In this document: positions 46,733 through 55,097 of the stretch, piece after piece | How positions within the stretch are numbered: the stretch's first letter is position 1 | Layout of the letters: each line of letters starts with the position of its first letter | Assembly (NCBI RefSeq): GCF_027105055.1 | Contig: NZ_CP114264.1 | Coordinates: 1,240,001-1,304,000, forward strand | Direction: 5' to 3' | Length of the DNA stretch: 64,000 bases | Source of the DNA: Acinetobacter sp. TR3 | GTDB lineage: Bacteria > Pseudomonadota > Gammaproteobacteria > Pseudomonadales > Moraxellaceae | Program-made: the position numbers and the translations under genes | The notes under the pieces: model-generated | Seen by the model: the letters and a program-made list of their open reading frames with translations, nothing else | The model's database searches: none | What the model was told of the DNA's origin: nothing

Positions 46733-47653
46733 ATGAATCATTCATTTAAATGGCAAGGGCGACAAGATGGTGAAGGTGAGCAACATCTACGTATCCATCA
46801 GGTGGTTAATACCAGTCAACATGCTGCTTTTGCTTTAATCGGTTTTAGTTCCGATGAAGGCGTAAAGCGTAATAAAGGGCGTTTAGGTGCAGCGGATGCA
46901 CCCGATATGATTCGTGCTCAGTTGGCAAATTTACCTATTCATCAACCGATTTCGATTGCTGATTTGGGTACGGTAGTTTGTGATCATGGAAAATTGGAAC
47001 AAGCTCAGGCTGAACTAGCAGAACAGGTTGAACGCAGCTTAAAACAAGGCATGAAACCGATTGTTTTAGGTGGCGGGCATGAAGTCGCATTTGGTAGTTT
47101 TTCTGGGTTATTTCAATATATCCAAAGCAACGATCTAAACCGTAAAATAGGCATCATTAATTTTGATGCGCATTTTGATCTTCGTGAAGCTGAACAGGTG
47201 ACTTCAGGAACACCTTTTCTAAATGCAGCGCAATTGTCAGAACAGCATGATCAGGAATTTAATTATCTCTGTATCGGTGTGGCGAAGCATTCAAATACTA
47301 AAGTTTTGTTTGAAACAGCGGATCGTTTGAATTGTAGCTATATCTACGACCATCAATTACAACTGACCAATCTTGTAAATTTAATTTCGAAAATTAACGG
47401 TTTTATTGAAAAAGTTGACGACTTATACATCACAGTTGATTTGGATGTATTTAGCGCCAGCATCGCACCCGGTGTCAGTGCACCAGCAGTCAAAGGCATT
47501 GATTTATCCGTCTTTGACTCATTATTAGACGCCATTAAGAAAACTGGCAAAATTAAAGTTTTTGATGTGGCTGAATGCAACCCACGGTTTGATTTGGATA
47601 ACAGAACTGCCAAATTAGCCGCTTATATCATTTTTAATTACCTATTTGATTGA
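46733..47653 (+). CDS. hutG: Formimidoylglutamase
   Basis: A 306-residue ureohydrolase of the arginase family that releases formamide from formiminoglutamate, giving glutamate (the one-step branch rather than the HutF/HutG deformylase branch). Manganese ligands are in GGGHEVAFG, NFDAHFDLR and TVDLDVFSASIAPGVSAPA. The start is uncertain: the ATG at 46733 has a weak ribosome site and the in-frame GTG at 46721 is possible. It is 30 bp after hutI. No hutF gene is present, consistent with the direct route. Confidence 0.93.
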   Translation: MNHSFKWQGRQDGEGEQHLRIHQVVNTSQHAAFALIGFSSDEGVKRNKGRLGAADAPDMIRAQLANLPIHQPISIADLGTVVCDHGKLEQAQAELAEQVERSLKQGMKPIVLGGGHEVAFGSFSGLFQYIQSNDLNRKIGIINFDAHFDLREAEQVTSGTPFLNAAQLSEQHDQEFNYLCIGVAKHSNTKVLFETADRLNCSYIYDHQLQLTNLVNLISKINGFIEKVDDLYITVDLDVFSASIAPGVSAPAVKGIDLSVFDSLLDAIKKTGKIKVFDVAECNPRFDLDNRTAKLAAYIIFNYLFD

Positions 47654-47685
47654 TGATTCAAACGAACTCATCAAAAGGATAAAAC

Positions 47686-48960
47686 ATGTCTAATTTATTA
47701 TCTTATGTCTCTCAAAATGACGGTCCATGGGCAACTTATCTTAAACAGATTGAGCGTGTTGCTCCATATCTAGATGGTTTAGAAGACTATGTGGACACAT
47801 TGAAGCGCCCAAAACGTGCTCTGATTGTCGATGTGCCAATTGTGATGGACGATGGCACAATTCGTCATTTTGAAGGTTATCGTGTACAACACAACTTGTC
47901 ACGTGGTCCGGGTAAGGGCGGTATTCGCTATCACCCAGATGTAGATTTAAATGAAGTAATGGCACTTTCAGCATGGATGACCATTAAAACTGCGGTGGTG
48001 AATTTACCATTTGGCGGTGCAAAAGGTGGCATCCGTGTTGACCCGCGTCAACTTTCACCACGTGAATTAGAGCGTTTAACCCGTCGTTATACCAGTGAAA
48101 TCAGCCATATCATTGGCCCACAAAAAGATATCCCTGCTCCAGACGTGGGTACTAATCCAAACGTGATGGGTTGGATCATGGATACTTATTCATCTGGTCA
48201 AGGTCATACAGTGACTGGTGTGGTAACGGGTAAACCGGTACATCTTGGTGGTTCTCTTGGCCGGATTAAAGCGACAGGTCGTGGAGTTTTCATCACAGGT
48301 CAACAAGTTGCTGAAAAAATCAAATTACCATTAGACGGCGCAAAAATCGCAGTTCAAGGGTTTGGTAACGTAGGTAGCGAAGCTGCATATTTGTTTGCTG
48401 ATTCGAAATCGATCATTGTGACGATTCAAGATCACACTGGTACGATTTTCAATCCAGAAGGAATCGATCTTGCTGCATTAAAAACGCACATGGAAACTCA
48501 TCAAGGTGTGGGTGGCTTTGAGGGCGCTCAAGCGATTAGTGATGAAGAGTTCTGGAATGTAGAGATGGATATTTTGATTCCTGCTGCATTGGAAAGTCAA
48601 ATCACAGTTGAACGTGCGCAAAAGTTAACTGCGAAGTTAGTACTTGAAGGTGCGAACGGTCCAACATTCCCAGAAGCAGACGATGTATTGGTTCAACGTG
48701 GTATTACGGTTGTGCCTGACGTCATCTGTAACGCTGGCGGTGTAACCGTATCTTACTTTGAATGGGTTCAAGATATGTCGAGCTACTTCTGGTCTGAGGA
48801 AGAAATTAACGAAAGACTGGATAAGTTGATGATTCAAGCTATCAATGATGTATGGCATAAATCAAGCGAGAAAGAATGTACTTTACGTACAGCAGCCTTC
48901 ATTTTAGGTTGTGAGCGTATTTTAAAAGCGCGTAAAGAGCGTGGTATTTTCCCTGGTTAA
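47686..48960 (+). CDS. gdhA: Glutamate dehydrogenase (Glu/Leu/Phe/Val family)
   Basis: A 424-residue enzyme interconverting glutamate and 2-oxoglutarate with ammonia. The active-site segment is [15 protein letters not shown] with the following [14 protein letters not shown], and the nucleotide motif is [15 protein letters not shown]. The length matches the hexameric small GDH class; Acinetobacter forms of this type are usually NAD-linked and catabolic, but cofactor use cannot be read with certainty. It follows hutG by 32 bp without a terminator, so it likely belongs to the hut transcript and drains its end product. A terminator follows. Confidence 0.92.
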   Translation: MSNLLSYVSQNDGPWATYLKQIERVAPYLDGLEDYVDTLKRPKRALIVDVPIVMDDGTIRHFEGYRVQHNLSRGPGKGGIRYHPDVDLNEVMALSAWMTIKTAVVNLPFGGAKGGIRVDPRQLSPRELERLTRRYTSEISHIIGPQKDIPAPDVGTNPNVMGWIMDTYSSGQGHTVTGVVTGKPVHLGGSLGRIKATGRGVFITGQQVAEKIKLPLDGAKIAVQGFGNVGSEAAYLFADSKSIIVTIQDHTGTIFNPEGIDLAALKTHMETHQGVGGFEGAQAISDEEFWNVEMDILIPAALESQITVERAQKLTAKLVLEGANGPTFPEADDVLVQRGITVVPDVICNAGGVTVSYFEWVQDMSSYFWSEEEINERLDKLMIQAINDVWHKSSEKECTLRTAAFILGCERILKARKERGIFPG

Positions 48961-48983
48961 TTTTATTTTTTAGCTTAACATTT

Positions 48984-49020
48984 AAAATGACCTTAAGACT
49001 GATGTTTTAAGGTCATTTTT
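48984..49020. terminator. Bidirectional terminator after gdhA
   Basis: AAAATGACCTTAA pairs with TTAAGGTCATTTT around a short loop, with A and T runs on either side. It serves gdhA and the convergent SDR gene. Confidence 0.88.
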
Positions 49021-49030
49021 TATGGTTGAA

Positions 49031-49858
49031 TCAATCCAAAAAGAAATCTTTCTGTAGATTGGTATTTCCAGCGACACATGCATATTGAGAAAAGTCAGTG
49101 ATGCCGACTCTTACTAGAGCTTGTTCATCGGTTAGGTTCTGTCCTGTCAGTTCACCTTTCGCCGTACTATAAATCGCATAAGCTGCATCAGCCATGATTT
49201 CAGGTTTACGACTCACATGTAAGGTATTTTCTTCGCCTAGATTCTTAGACACGGCTGCGGTTGCGATATAAGTTTCAGGCCACAAGGTATTACAAGAAAT
49301 ACCATATTGGCGAAATTCTTCTGCCATGCCCAAAGTCAAAATCGTCATACCATATTTAGATAAAGCATAAGGTGAAAGCATCCCGAGCCATTTCGGTGAC
49401 ATGTTTACAGGTGGTGATAAACTCAAAATATGTGGATTTTCAGATTGCTTTAAAAAGGGCAATGCAGCTTGGGCACAAATAAAGGTCGCACGGTGGTTAA
49501 TGCTTTGGATCAAGTCATATTGTTTTAACGATGTGGATTCCACCCCCATCAATGCGATTGCACCTGCGTTATTAATCAGCACATCAATTCCACCAAATGC
49601 TTTGGCAGCTTGCTGAATAGCTGTATGGATTTGTTGTTCATCTCTAACATCAAGTAGTAGAGGCAATGCTTTGCCACCAGCAGCTTCAATTTCTTCGGCG
49701 ACGCTATAAATCGTACCTGTTAATTTAGTGGTCTCGACTTCGGTTTTTGCTGCAATCACGACATTAGCACCTGCCTGAGCTGCTTTTAAAGCAATCGCTC
49801 TGCCAATACCTCGACTGCCGCCAGTGATAAAAACAGTTCTTCCTTGCATATTATTCAT
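49031..49858 (-). CDS. Short-chain dehydrogenase, HSDL2-like
   Basis: A 275-residue NAD(P)-dependent oxidoreductase. The cofactor motif is TGGSRGIGRAIAL (about 11-23), NNAG is near 92, and the catalytic SPYALSKYG supplies Tyr and Lys. The LSLSPPVNMSPKW stretch is characteristic of the HSDL2/hydroxysteroid-like group. It probably acts on fatty-acyl or isoprenoid-like substrates. It is transcribed with the enoyl-CoA hydratase-like gene upstream (37-bp gap) and divergent from an AraC regulator, suggesting a small catabolic unit. Confidence 0.88.
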   Translation of the reverse strand: MNNMQGRTVFITGGSRGIGRAIALKAAQAGANVVIAAKTEVETTKLTGTIYSVAEEIEAAGGKALPLLLDVRDEQQIHTAIQQAAKAFGGIDVLINNAGAIALMGVESTSLKQYDLIQSINHRATFICAQAALPFLKQSENPHILSLSPPVNMSPKWLGMLSPYALSKYGMTILTLGMAEEFRQYGISCNTLWPETYIATAAVSKNLGEENTLHVSRKPEIMADAAYAIYSTAKGELTGQNLTDEQALVRVGITDFSQYACVAGNTNLQKDFFLD

Positions 49859-49895
49859 TGAGATATCCTAGATTTGAGTTGTTGTAAAAGGTGAA

Positions 49896-50612
49896 CTAGA
49901 TCATGAAAGGGTGTGCAAATTTTTCAGGATCATAGAGTTGGCGTTGCTTGGCAATCTCTACAATTCGATGGCGGAGCTGACGTTTGATCACGGCATAGGT
50001 CATACGGTGCTTTTGTGCCATATCTTCTGCAAATTTAAACACTTCAAAGTTTAATGTTTCGATTGGTTCAATTTGGTGAACGAGTTGGGATTGTAGACAT
50101 TCAGTGCCTGTCATGGTTTTGCCTGTCAAAGACATTTCCCAAATTGCATGTTGATTGGGAAGTAGTTGTACAATTTCAGCAATGCTATCTGTAAAAGGAA
50201 TGCCTAGATGGACTTCTGGAAAGCAAAAACGTCCTCGATCCGATCGCATAAATCGGAAGTCACAAGCAGATGCGAGAATTGCACCGCCTGCATAAGCATT
50301 ACCACCGATTTCAACAACTACAGGTAAGTTGAGTAATGCTAAATGGAGCAACATATTTTCAAGTTGCAGGGTAAAGGCTTTTTTATCTTCCAACGATTGT
50401 TGCATTAACCAAGCAAGGTCTAAGCCATTACAAAAGGTTTTAGGATGATCACTTCGAATAATTAAACAGGCATTATTTTTATCACTTTCAATTTCATCAA
50501 AAATAGCAAAATATTCTTCTAATACCGCTTTATTTAAAGCATTTTCCTGATTGCCATTGGTTAAATTCAGCACATAGGTCGATTGCTGTTTATCGAGTGT
50601 CATGGTTGCCAT
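49896..50612 (-). CDS. Enoyl-CoA hydratase/isomerase family protein
   Basis: A 238-residue crotonase-fold protein. The CoA-binding and oxyanion-hole pattern is visible in SDHPKTFCNGLDLAWL and GNAYAGGAILASACDFRFM, and LGIPFTDSIAEIVQLL follows. It lacks an obvious Glu pair of true hydratases at the usual positions, so isomerase or another crotonase reaction is possible. It is the first gene of a two-gene unit with the SDR at 49031, divergent from the AraC-type regulator at 50731. Confidence 0.85.
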   Translation of the reverse strand: MATMTLDKQQSTYVLNLTNGNQENALNKAVLEEYFAIFDEIESDKNNACLIIRSDHPKTFCNGLDLAWLMQQSLEDKKAFTLQLENMLLHLALLNLPVVVEIGGNAYAGGAILASACDFRFMRSDRGRFCFPEVHLGIPFTDSIAEIVQLLPNQHAIWEMSLTGKTMTGTECLQSQLVHQIEPIETLNFEVFKFAEDMAQKHRMTYAVIKRQLRHRIVEIAKQRQLYDPEKFAHPFMI

Positions 50613-50730
50613 TTCAGCAATTCCTCATTGTTTTAGTCATCAATCTTGAGGTTATTATTTCGAAGAAAATACTCGCTCAATAGGGGAGACTATGCCATAT
50701 TAATGATCATTTTAGGACATAGGATGTGTC

Positions 50731-51795
50731 ATGCGAGATCCTTTTGGATTGTTTCAAGAAACCATTTCTGTTTCTTATGCTCATGTATTATTAGAAATTG
50801 TCTATGAATATGGTATTGATGCACACGTCGTTTTGCATGGAACGGATTTGATCTTGACCGACATGAAACAAGCCGATGCCAAGATGAGTGCACATCAATG
50901 GTCAAAATTGGTGGTGAATGCCTTACGACTGACGAGGAATCCGCGTCTTGGGATTGAATATGGGTTTAGGTTACGTCCAACTTCGCATGGGGCTTTAGGT
51001 TTTGCATTTCTGAGTTGTGCGGATGTTGAAACGGCGTTAAGTCTTTGTCAGCAGTATTTTTGTACCCGAATCCAAAATTTTACCCCTGAATGGCATATTG
51101 ATGAAACGTTTATCTATGTTTATCTAGATGATGTTCACCCAGTGAAATTAGGTGATGCAGAACAATCTGATCAGTTAAGGCATTTTCTGATCGAAAGTTT
51201 ATTGTTTGGAGCGATTCATTTTCTCACGTTGTTTTCTGACAAAATTGCAGAAAGTTGTGAGGTGTTTGTGGATTGGGCAGATGCTCAGAATTATGACAAA
51301 ATTGATTTATCCCAGATAAAGATTCATTTTAATCAACCACGTAATGGTTTTCGATTTTCTAAAAAATATTTACATTGTAAGAATTCGAATGCAGATCAAG
51401 TCGCGTTCCAGCAGGCTATTTTGTATTGTGAAAATGACAAGCTTAAACTCGTAAAAGAAAGTACTCGGGACTTACAAAAAAGTATTCGCTCTGAGTTGTT
51501 GTATCATTCCAGTCATGGTTATCCCTCACTTCGATTGATTGCGCAACGTTTAAATATGTCAGAACGAACGATTAAGCGGCATTTGCAAGCACAGGGCACT
51601 ACATTTTTGCAAATCTTGGCTGAGGTTCGTTTTAATCAAGCGAAGAAATTACTGCAACAACAGCAATATAGTATTCAGGATATTGCTGGCTTGGTGGGGT
51701 ATGAAGAAGCCACCAATTTTATTCGTGCCTTTAAAAAGATGTTTGGGGAAACACCAAGTCAATATCGGAAAAGCTATTTGAGCACAATGAATTGA
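50731..51795 (+). CDS. AraC-family transcriptional regulator
   Basis: A 354-residue regulator. The N-terminal 200 residues match the Arabinose_bd/OruR-type sensor (GTDLILTD, RLTRNPRLGIEYGFRLRPTSHGALGFAF), and the last 100 form the double HTH (LRLIAQRLNMSERTIKRHLQAQG and DIAGLVGYEEATNFIRAFKKMFGETPSQYR). It is divergent from the enoyl-CoA hydratase and SDR genes, with a 118-bp shared promoter region, and probably controls them. Its last 52-85 bp are duplicated at 52406, see the repeat entries; the copy here has a different C-terminal tail (KSYLSTMN). Confidence 0.9.
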   Translation: MRDPFGLFQETISVSYAHVLLEIVYEYGIDAHVVLHGTDLILTDMKQADAKMSAHQWSKLVVNALRLTRNPRLGIEYGFRLRPTSHGALGFAFLSCADVETALSLCQQYFCTRIQNFTPEWHIDETFIYVYLDDVHPVKLGDAEQSDQLRHFLIESLLFGAIHFLTLFSDKIAESCEVFVDWADAQNYDKIDLSQIKIHFNQPRNGFRFSKKYLHCKNSNADQVAFQQAILYCENDKLKLVKESTRDLQKSIRSELLYHSSHGYPSLRLIAQRLNMSERTIKRHLQAQGTTFLQILAEVRFNQAKKLLQQQQYSIQDIAGLVGYEEATNFIRAFKKMFGETPSQYRKSYLSTMN

Positions 51796-51797
51796 TG
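51712..51797 (+). repeat. 3' end of AraC gene, repeat copy A
   Basis: ACCAATTTTATTCGTGCCTT onward is about 52 bp that recur at 52406 with one added A and one substitution, after which the two diverge. The repeat brackets a roughly 600-bp insert with two small ORFs. This copy is the functional end of the AraC gene. Confidence 0.8.
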
Positions 51798-51860
51798 TTA
51801 TTTTTGCCTCGTTGGGCCAAATGGTCAGCCATTAGGAAATGGTGAGTGGTCGTAACAAGA

Positions 51861-52013
51861 ATGAAAAATTATCGAATTTCAACATCATGTAAATGGACAT
51901 TTTTTAAGGATAAAAATGAGTATGAGTTACCTCATTATCATGGCTTAGATGGTGATATTTTAACTTATCTAACTGAATATGATAGAAAAATTGGAAAAAG
52001 GTTAATGAAATGA
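51861..52013 (+). CDS. Small ORF, 50 residues, in the insert after AraC
   Basis: Not recognised. It reads MKNYRISTSCKWTFFKDKNE... and ends RKIGKRLMK, rich in Lys and Tyr with no signal or membrane segment. Its TGA overlaps the next ATG (ATGA), so the two would be translationally coupled, which argues for a real gene pair. About 60 bp upstream is a stop-closed frame reading GPNGQPLGNGEWS that could be the tail of a polymorphic toxin, but no toxin domain is visible. Too short for a family call. Confidence 0.45.
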   Translation: MKNYRISTSCKWTFFKDKNEYELPHYHGLDGDILTYLTEYDRKIGKRLMK

Positions 52014-52399
52014 CAATTGATAGAACAGAATTATATTGGTCTTCACTATGTAAGTTGATATCTAAATTGATTTGTTGGGTCCATATAGTTCGGAGGCAAG
52101 ATTTTCAGGATGAGGACGATCGATGGGGACAACTTTTAACAATTTCTATAGAAGGCTATTTGGAAGGACCTGCTGGTTTTGTTTCTTTTAAAGATATAGA
52201 TGCAGTAGAGATTTCAATATATCGTCTTAAGGGAGGAATGGCAAATCGACCATTGCAGATGATTGATATGAAAACTGAAATCTTAGAAGCTTTACAAGAG
52301 ACTCAGCTCTGTTGGGAAATACGGGAAAGTACTTGGTCTGTTGATAGGCTTTTCGAAGAGGAGCCTGTAACAGTGATTGCTATTTTAAATCCATTCTGA
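52010..52399 (+). CDS. Hypothetical protein, 129 residues, possible immunity protein
   Basis: Not recognised. A soluble acidic protein with a high Trp content (YWSS, CWVHIV, RWGQLL, CWEIRESTW), a pattern common in small immunity proteins of contact-dependent or Rhs toxins. It starts in the stop codon of the 50-residue ORF. It lies wholly inside the segment bracketed by the duplicated AraC 3' ends, so it came in with that segment. No toxin gene is adjacent, making it an orphan if it is immunity. The immunity idea is inference only. Confidence 0.5.
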   Translation: MTIDRTELYWSSLCKLISKLICWVHIVRRQDFQDEDDRWGQLLTISIEGYLEGPAGFVSFKDIDAVEISIYRLKGGMANRPLQMIDMKTEILEALQETQLCWEIRESTWSVDRLFEEEPVTVIAILNPF

Positions 52400-52405
52400 A
52401 TAGTT

Positions 52406-52489
52406 ACCAATTTTATTCGTGCCTTTAAAAAAGATGTTTGGGGAAACACCAAGTCAGTATCGCAAGAATAATCTATCCAAACTGAATTA
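52406..52489 (+). pseudogene. Orphan 3' end of an AraC gene, repeat copy B
   Basis: It matches copy A at 51712 for about 52 bp except for one extra A in the run TTTAAAAAAG, then has its own ending; with the extra A ignored it reads TNFIRAFKKMFGETPSQYRKNNLSKLN and stops at 52489. It is the C-terminal tail of an AraC protein of a slightly different allele, now separated from any start. It overlaps the stop of the convergent MocR gene. Confidence 0.8.
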
Positions 52490-53899
52490 ATTTGGTATTT
52501 GACGTTGAATCGTCGTGATGAATAACTCTAACGAATGCTGAATCTGTTCTGTCCATTCAAAAGAACAATTCATACGAATAAAATGTTGGTGTGAGGGCAA
52601 CACATTAAATAAGGGGCTTGGCGCAACACCAATGTGATGCTGAATCAATTGCTCATAGATTTGCATACTGCTGACTTTGTCTGGCAGTTGAATCCATAGA
52701 AAATAACCGCTTGGATAGTTATACACCTTACAGTCTTGCGGCAAATGTTGTTTGAGATATTGAAAGAATTGCTTTTTATTCTTTTCTAAGGCACGTCGCA
52801 GAGTTCTTAAATGCTTTTCATAATGATGGTGAGAGAGGAATTCCACCAGTGCATTTTGGATCAAGGCGTTGGCAGAAATAGTACTCATCAATTGTAAATG
52901 TTGAATATGTTCAGAGAATTTACCTGCATAGACCCAGCCCATACGGAAACTTGAACCTAAGGTTTTAGAAAAAGAAGAGCAGTGTAATACCAGATTTTGC
53001 TGGTCAAAATACTTCATTGGCAATGGTTTTTGGCTGCCATAAAACATTTCTTCATAAACATCATCTTCGATTAAATGAATTTGATGTTCATGCAACAATT
53101 TAGCGATTTTATATTTGATGTCATCGCTGACAGTAAAGCCAATTGGATTATGCGCATTCAGCATAAACCAGCAAACTTTGATTGGATAATTTTTGATGAC
53201 TTGTTCAAAAGCCTCGATATCAAAGCCATGCTGTGGATGTTCTGGGATGGTGATGACTTTTAAACCTAAACGTTCAGCAGCCTGCCAAGCGCCATAAAAA
53301 ATTGTTTGTTGTAATAAAATATAATCACCAGGTTGCGTAATGGCTTGCAGTGAAAGATTTAATGCTTCTAGTCCTCCTGATGTAATGACAATGTCATCCG
53401 CATCGGTTGGGATGCCTTGCATACAATAACGCTGCGCAATCAGTTTTCTTAACGCTAAATTGCCGGGAGGTAAATTTGAAGTTTGGTCATAACTATGTCG
53501 ATTGCGGGAAAGTTGCCCCATGATTTGAATCAACTTTGGGGGATACAACAACTGACTGTCTGGAAAGGCAGAACCTAATGGGCTGACATTGGAAGATTGA
53601 ATCGACTTGAGATATTTAAAAACGAGTGAGTTAATTTCAATTTTCGGATTTAAAGACACCACTGAATAGGCTTGTGGAATCTGAATATGATTTTGCTCAG
53701 CCACAAAATAGCCTGACTTTTCTTTTGAATAAATCAGCCCTTGTGCTTCCAGTTCTTGGTAAGCATTCATCACGGTAATAAGACTGAAACCTGATCGTTG
53801 TACTTGCTCACGTAAAGAGGGTAACTTGGTGTGTGGCTGCCAAGAACCATTTTCAATAAGCAGTTTCAAGTTATGTGCTAATTGTTCTGATTTATACAT
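52487..53899 (-). CDS. MocR/PdxR-type regulator (GntR helix plus aminotransferase domain)
   Basis: A 470-residue protein: a GntR winged helix at 1-70 (KLPSLREQVQRSGFSLITVMNAYQELEAQGLIYSKEKSGY) followed by a fold-type I aminotransferase-like domain. The PLP lysine lies in HCSSFSKTLGSSFRMGW and the Asp region in IEDDVYEE. MocR proteins sense PLP or an amino acid and regulate nearby genes; some control a transporter or enzyme divergent from them. No obvious target is adjacent: the cytochrome bd genes are on the same strand upstream. Confidence 0.9.
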   Translation of the reverse strand: MYKSEQLAHNLKLLIENGSWQPHTKLPSLREQVQRSGFSLITVMNAYQELEAQGLIYSKEKSGYFVAEQNHIQIPQAYSVVSLNPKIEINSLVFKYLKSIQSSNVSPLGSAFPDSQLLYPPKLIQIMGQLSRNRHSYDQTSNLPPGNLALRKLIAQRYCMQGIPTDADDIVITSGGLEALNLSLQAITQPGDYILLQQTIFYGAWQAAERLGLKVITIPEHPQHGFDIEAFEQVIKNYPIKVCWFMLNAHNPIGFTVSDDIKYKIAKLLHEHQIHLIEDDVYEEMFYGSQKPLPMKYFDQQNLVLHCSSFSKTLGSSFRMGWVYAGKFSEHIQHLQLMSTISANALIQNALVEFLSHHHYEKHLRTLRRALEKNKKQFFQYLKQHLPQDCKVYNYPSGYFLWIQLPDKVSSMQIYEQLIQHHIGVAPSPLFNVLPSHQHFIRMNCSFEWTEQIQHSLELFITTIQRQIPN

Positions 53900-53960
53900 A
53901 AAATAAAGTAAATCCGTGTTGATGGAATAGCCCTCATCTAAAAGCTATTCCACCCATTTT

Positions 53961-54083
53961 TTAATAAGCAAACATCAAGAGTAATCTAAATAGACCTGCA
54001 ATGATGGTGAGTGCAAAAAATCCGACTAACCATAAGATTATAAACCATTGGGTTGGATTTAAATGCAGCGATTTTATTTTCAT
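53961..54083 (-). CDS. DUF2474-type small membrane protein of cytochrome bd (CIO) oxidase
   Basis: A 40-residue ORF just after cydB, too short for usual gene calling: MKIKSLHLNPTQWFIILWLV then a hydrophobic helix and GLFRLLLMFAY. The single helix with W..LW.VG.F and A/GL.R.LL matches the DUF2474 pattern that accompanies cyanide-insensitive bd oxidases. It begins 10 bp after cydB and has AGGAGCTTTGT upstream (minus strand). It likely helps assemble or stabilise the oxidase, by analogy with CydX (inference). Confidence 0.7.
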   Translation of the reverse strand: MKIKSLHLNPTQWFIILWLVGFFALTIIAGLFRLLLMFAY

Positions 54084-54092
54084 ACAAAGCTC

Positions 54093-55097
54093 CTAGTGAT
54101 AGCCTGCATCACCAATACGAACTTTATCCCGAAATACCCAGTACGACAGGATGGTATAGGCAATAATCACAGGAATTAAAATCACAGCACCGATTAAGGC
54201 AAATTTTTGACTTGAGTAGGGTGCTGCTGCTTCCCAAATCGTGACCGATGGCGGAATGATATTCGGCCAAAGGCTGATCACAAAACCTGTAAAGGCTAAA
54301 AATACTAAAGCTAAAGTATAGATAAAGGGTTTGAAATCTTGGCGTTGTTTACATGCCTTTAAAATAAGGAATGTAAATAATAAGACCAAGATGGGTACAG
54401 GACTAAAATAAAGCAGATTTGGCAAAGCAAACCAACGTGTTGCAATTTCAGGATGGGTAAGCGGCGTGTATAAACTGACACCCGCAAAGACCACAAATAA
54501 AACAATCATCAATTTAGGCATCAAATGATACATTTTGTCTTGTAGCTCATGATCTGTTTTCATGATCAACCAACCACAGCCCAAAGCAGCATACATGGCA
54601 ACCACACCCAGTCCGGTAAATAAGGCGAAAGGTGTGAACCAATCCAAACCTGAACCTGAGAAAATACCATGAGTGGTTTGGATACCCTGAATATAAGCAC
54701 CTAAAATTACCCCCTGTAGGAAACTAGATAGAATTGAACCCCAGATAAAGGCTTGATCCCACAGGTATTTGGTACGATTGGCTTTAAAGCGAAATTCAAA
54801 AGCAACTCCACGGAAAATCAATGCAGTTACCATTAGGATAATCGGCATATATAACGCAGACAGTACGGTTGAATAAACTAAAGGAAAGGCTGCAAATAAC
54901 CCTGCGCCGCCCAGTACCATCCAAGTTTCATTGCCATCCCACACAGGTGCGACAGTATTCATCATCACATCACGTTCTTCGCTGCTTTTAATGAAGGGGA
55001 ATAGAATCCCAATCCCGAGATCAAAACCATCCAAAATGACATAGATCAGGACACCAAGGCCGATAATGCCGACCCAAATCAGAGATAAATCAATCAT
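54093..55097 (-). CDS. cydB: Cytochrome bd-type ubiquinol oxidase subunit II
   Basis: A 334-residue membrane protein with about eight helices. The typical start is MIDLSLIWVGIIGLGVLIYVILDGFDLGIGILFPF, followed by APVWDGNETWMVLGGAGLFAAFP. With CydA it forms a quinol oxidase that reduces O2 to water. The ATG at 55097 is chosen because AAGGAGAAACACC precedes it; the upstream frame to 55148 is inside cydA. It overlaps the cydA stop by 8 bp, indicating coupling. Confidence 0.94.
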   Translation of the reverse strand: MIDLSLIWVGIIGLGVLIYVILDGFDLGIGILFPFIKSSEERDVMMNTVAPVWDGNETWMVLGGAGLFAAFPLVYSTVLSALYMPIILMVTALIFRGVAFEFRFKANRTKYLWDQAFIWGSILSSFLQGVILGAYIQGIQTTHGIFSGSGLDWFTPFALFTGLGVVAMYAALGCGWLIMKTDHELQDKMYHLMPKLMIVLFVVFAGVSLYTPLTHPEIATRWFALPNLLYFSPVPILVLLFTFLILKACKQRQDFKPFIYTLALVFLAFTGFVISLWPNIIPPSVTIWEAAAPYSSQKFALIGAVILIPVIIAYTILSYWVFRDKVRIGDAGYH

